Shown here one piece after another: positions 62,321 to 64,000 of a stretch of 64,000 nucleotides of DNA. This DNA comes from Roseovarius confluentis (GTDB lineage: Bacteria; Pseudomonadota; Alphaproteobacteria; Rhodobacterales; Rhodobacteraceae): the NCBI RefSeq assembly GCF_002917925.1, contig NZ_PPFE01000008.1:1-64000 (forward strand), read 5' to 3'. Both the position numbers and the translations under genes were made by a program. Numbering within the stretch: the stretch's first letter is position 1; each line of letters opens with the position of its first letter. The notes below the pieces were generated by a model that worked only from the letters and a program-made list of their open reading frames with translations, was not told where the DNA came from and made no database searches.

Positions 62321-62568
62321 CCCCCCGGTCACTTCACCGGGCATGCGTTCGCCGCCCACATGCCGAGGCCCGGCCCGGTATGATGCGCCACCGGCACGGC
62401 GAAATGCCGCGGCAATACTGCGGGTGCGTCCCTACCCAGCCAATGATCCCCCTGTCGCCAGCAGGAACATAAGGTTAACGATAGGCTCCATACCTTTCCC
62501 CGTGGTCTCAAGCCCGTCACGGACGCCAGGCGGGCCGACCCATTTTGAGGCGCGATTGCGGTCAGTGC

Positions 62569-64000
62569 ATGGAAATCGACACCACGAAATTTGATATCCT
62601 GTCCCAAGGCTACGTGCGCGACGCCGACACGATCTACCTCGTCATGGCTCGCAAGCTAAAGCCCATCAAGTCCGCCGACGCCGACAGCTTTGCCGCCCTT
62701 GGCACTTCTCATGGCCGGGACGCCACCACCGGCTATTTCCGCGACAAGCGGATGCGACTGGCAAAGGGCAGGGGGCCTGCGGACCTGCGCCCACTGGGCC
62801 ATGTCTACGCCACCGACGGCACGCAGCTTTATTTCACCACCCAAAAGGTGCCGCCCCCCGACGGCATTGACTTGTCCGGGCCAGGCCTGCGCCTGCGCTG
62901 GTTCGACGAGAACGAGGTGAACATGCCCCATGTCGCGCTGACCGACGGGGCAGGGGTCTGGATGTCGCTGACGACCGGCCCTGATCGTTGGGTCCGCCTC
63001 GACGGCGCGGATTTCGACACGCTGGCACCCCTGGGCGAGGACGTGACGCTGCCCTGGTGCGCGCCCTATTTCCGCGATGTGTCACGCGTCTGGTACCGGG
63101 GCTTGCGGCTGCCCGATGCGTCCCCCGATGCGGTCCGGGTCTGCGGCGCCCCGATGCTGACCGATGGCACCCGTGCCTGGGTCGGCGCCCGGCTGTTGGA
63201 CGCGCCTGCCACCGGCCTCGCCTATATCGACCGATATCATCTGCGCGAAGACGCCGGTTCTGACGGTGTCCTTCTACATCACGGCGACCGCGTCGCTTTT
63301 CACGCCGAGGCGGACATGACCCGCACGCTCGCCACCGCACGCTCCGCGACCGAACGCGCCGACCTCACGCAGATCCTGCGCGATCTCTTCACCACCATGG
63401 CCACGCTCTTTGCGCATTACCCGCCTCTTGTCAGCCGGGTCGGCAAGGCGCTCTCGCACATGCAGGAAAACACACCCCCGGCGCCGGACCTGCCGGATTT
63501 CACCGCGAGGCTCACCACCGAGGGCCAGATCGCGCTCGATTTCGCGGACGGCACCACGCTCAGCCAGCCCGCGACCGCGTGGTACACGCTGGGCTGTCAC
63601 CTCTGGGCGCACACCACCGGGCGCCCCGCCGCCCTGCTGCCCTATCCGCCGCTCGGCACGATGCTTCCGCGCAGCACCGACGCCCAAACGCAGCTGATCA
63701 CGGCGCATAGCGCGGCTTTTCACGCCCTGATCGCCCGACTTTGGCAGGCAGGCCATACCGATGCGGCCCGCACGCTGGCGCATTTCACGCTCTGCCTCGC
63801 GCGTGATTATCGCGACCTGACCGAAGATGCCCTGCAACACCTCGCCGACCTGCCGCGCGACCTCATGTCTTCGCTGCACTACCGTCCCGCGCATTATCAC
63901 TTCGGCTCCACCACCAACCTTGCCGTCGCGCGCCTGATCGTCGCCGATGGCTGGCTCGATGCGCCGGATATACGCGACCGTATCGACGTCACCAGCACCC
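62569..64000 (+). CDS. DKNYY-like protein, C-terminus beyond the window
   Basis: The first 477 residues are visible and the frame is still open at the right edge. The ATG at 62569 starts a soluble protein. Residues 1-90 repeat a pattern like that of DKNYY domains (DADTIYLVMARKLKPIKSAD, RDATTGYFRDKRM), and later segments repeat this idea more loosely. The remaining part (from about 245) is His- and Thr-rich, with helical segments. I do not recognise a catalytic motif. Confidence 0.6.
   Translation, partial: MEIDTTKFDILSQGYVRDADTIYLVMARKLKPIKSADADSFAALGTSHGRDATTGYFRDKRMRLAKGRGPADLRPLGHVYATDGTQLYFTTQKVPPPDGIDLSGPGLRLRWFDENEVNMPHVALTDGAGVWMSLTTGPDRWVRLDGADFDTLAPLGEDVTLPWCAPYFRDVSRVWYRGLRLPDASPDAVRVCGAPMLTDGTRAWVGARLLDAPATGLAYIDRYHLREDAGSDGVLLHHGDRVAFHAEADMTRTLATARSATERADLTQILRDLFTTMATLFAHYPPLVSRVGKALSHMQENTPPAPDLPDFTARLTTEGQIALDFADGTTLSQPATAWYTLGCHLWAHTTGRPAALLPYPPLGTMLPRSTDAQTQLITAHSAAFHALIARLWQAGHTDAARTLAHFTLCLARDYRDLTEDALQHLADLPRDLMSSLHYRPAHYHFGSTTNLAVARLIVADGWLDAPDIRDRIDVTST

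Overview
The window reads as a chromosomal segment of a marine Rhodobacterales bacterium (Roseobacter group). The evidence is the GC-rich coding, a ScfR-type regulator beside acs, a pyruvate dehydrogenase E1-beta with a fused lipoyl domain, GapR (DUF2312), a cytochrome b561-YceI fusion, and gene-transfer-agent (GTA) sequences close to cysE. No complete mobile element, rRNA or CRISPR array is visible. There is one tRNA (Thr, UGU).

Layout. 1-12.0 kb: the start of acs and a five-gene branched-chain-amino-acid-type ABC transporter on the minus strand. Divergent to these is a plus-strand block with a ScfR regulator, a single-domain response regulator, a two-helix membrane protein, a kinase whose N-terminus is a sodium/solute symporter, and a FliM/FliN-like protein. 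I read this as an acetate or short-chain acyl-CoA sensing locus. 12.3-20 kb: a crotonase/dehydrogenase fusion with a decayed dehydrogenase half, gapR, tRNA-Thr, a three-gene secreted Cys-protein/SCO operon, and tig. 20-24.3 kb: an AT-richer accessory stretch with a likely integrase remnant, an acidic protein with an Hcp-like motif, a secreted protein ending in five 19-residue repeats, and an AI-2E-type exporter. 24.7-26.1 kb: rpsF-rpsR-rplI.

26.3-34.8 kb: a YceI protein, a cytochrome b561-YceI fusion, then fabD-fabG-acpP-(hisA-like)-fabF-mltG. 34.9-37.7 kb holds the most striking object. A GTA small-terminase-like gene is followed by one open frame that starts as the GTA large terminase and, at the Walker B Asp-Glu, becomes the C-terminal half of the GTA gp15 host-specificity protein. 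The rest of the capsid and tail cluster is absent. 37.7-41.2 kb: a DksA-like protein, cysE, a lipoprotein with a possible Cys-His-Asp triad, and a permease. 41.2-46.9 kb: pdhA-(secreted protein)-pdhB-pdhC and ftsB.

47-64 kb: an AidB-like acyl-CoA dehydrogenase, a non-pyrrolysine MttB-family protein, a 27-residue membrane peptide with its own Shine-Dalgarno and terminator, an aminotransferase, an orphan outer-membrane efflux lipoprotein, cysS, cimA, a methyltransferase, an NDUFAF6-like pseudo-phytoene synthase, an MFS transporter, cobK, an AlkA-type glycosylase, a carboxylesterase, and the start of a DKNYY-like protein cut by the window edge. Two families of short palindromic repeats are scattered between genes.

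All family names rest on motif recognition by eye, without database searches.
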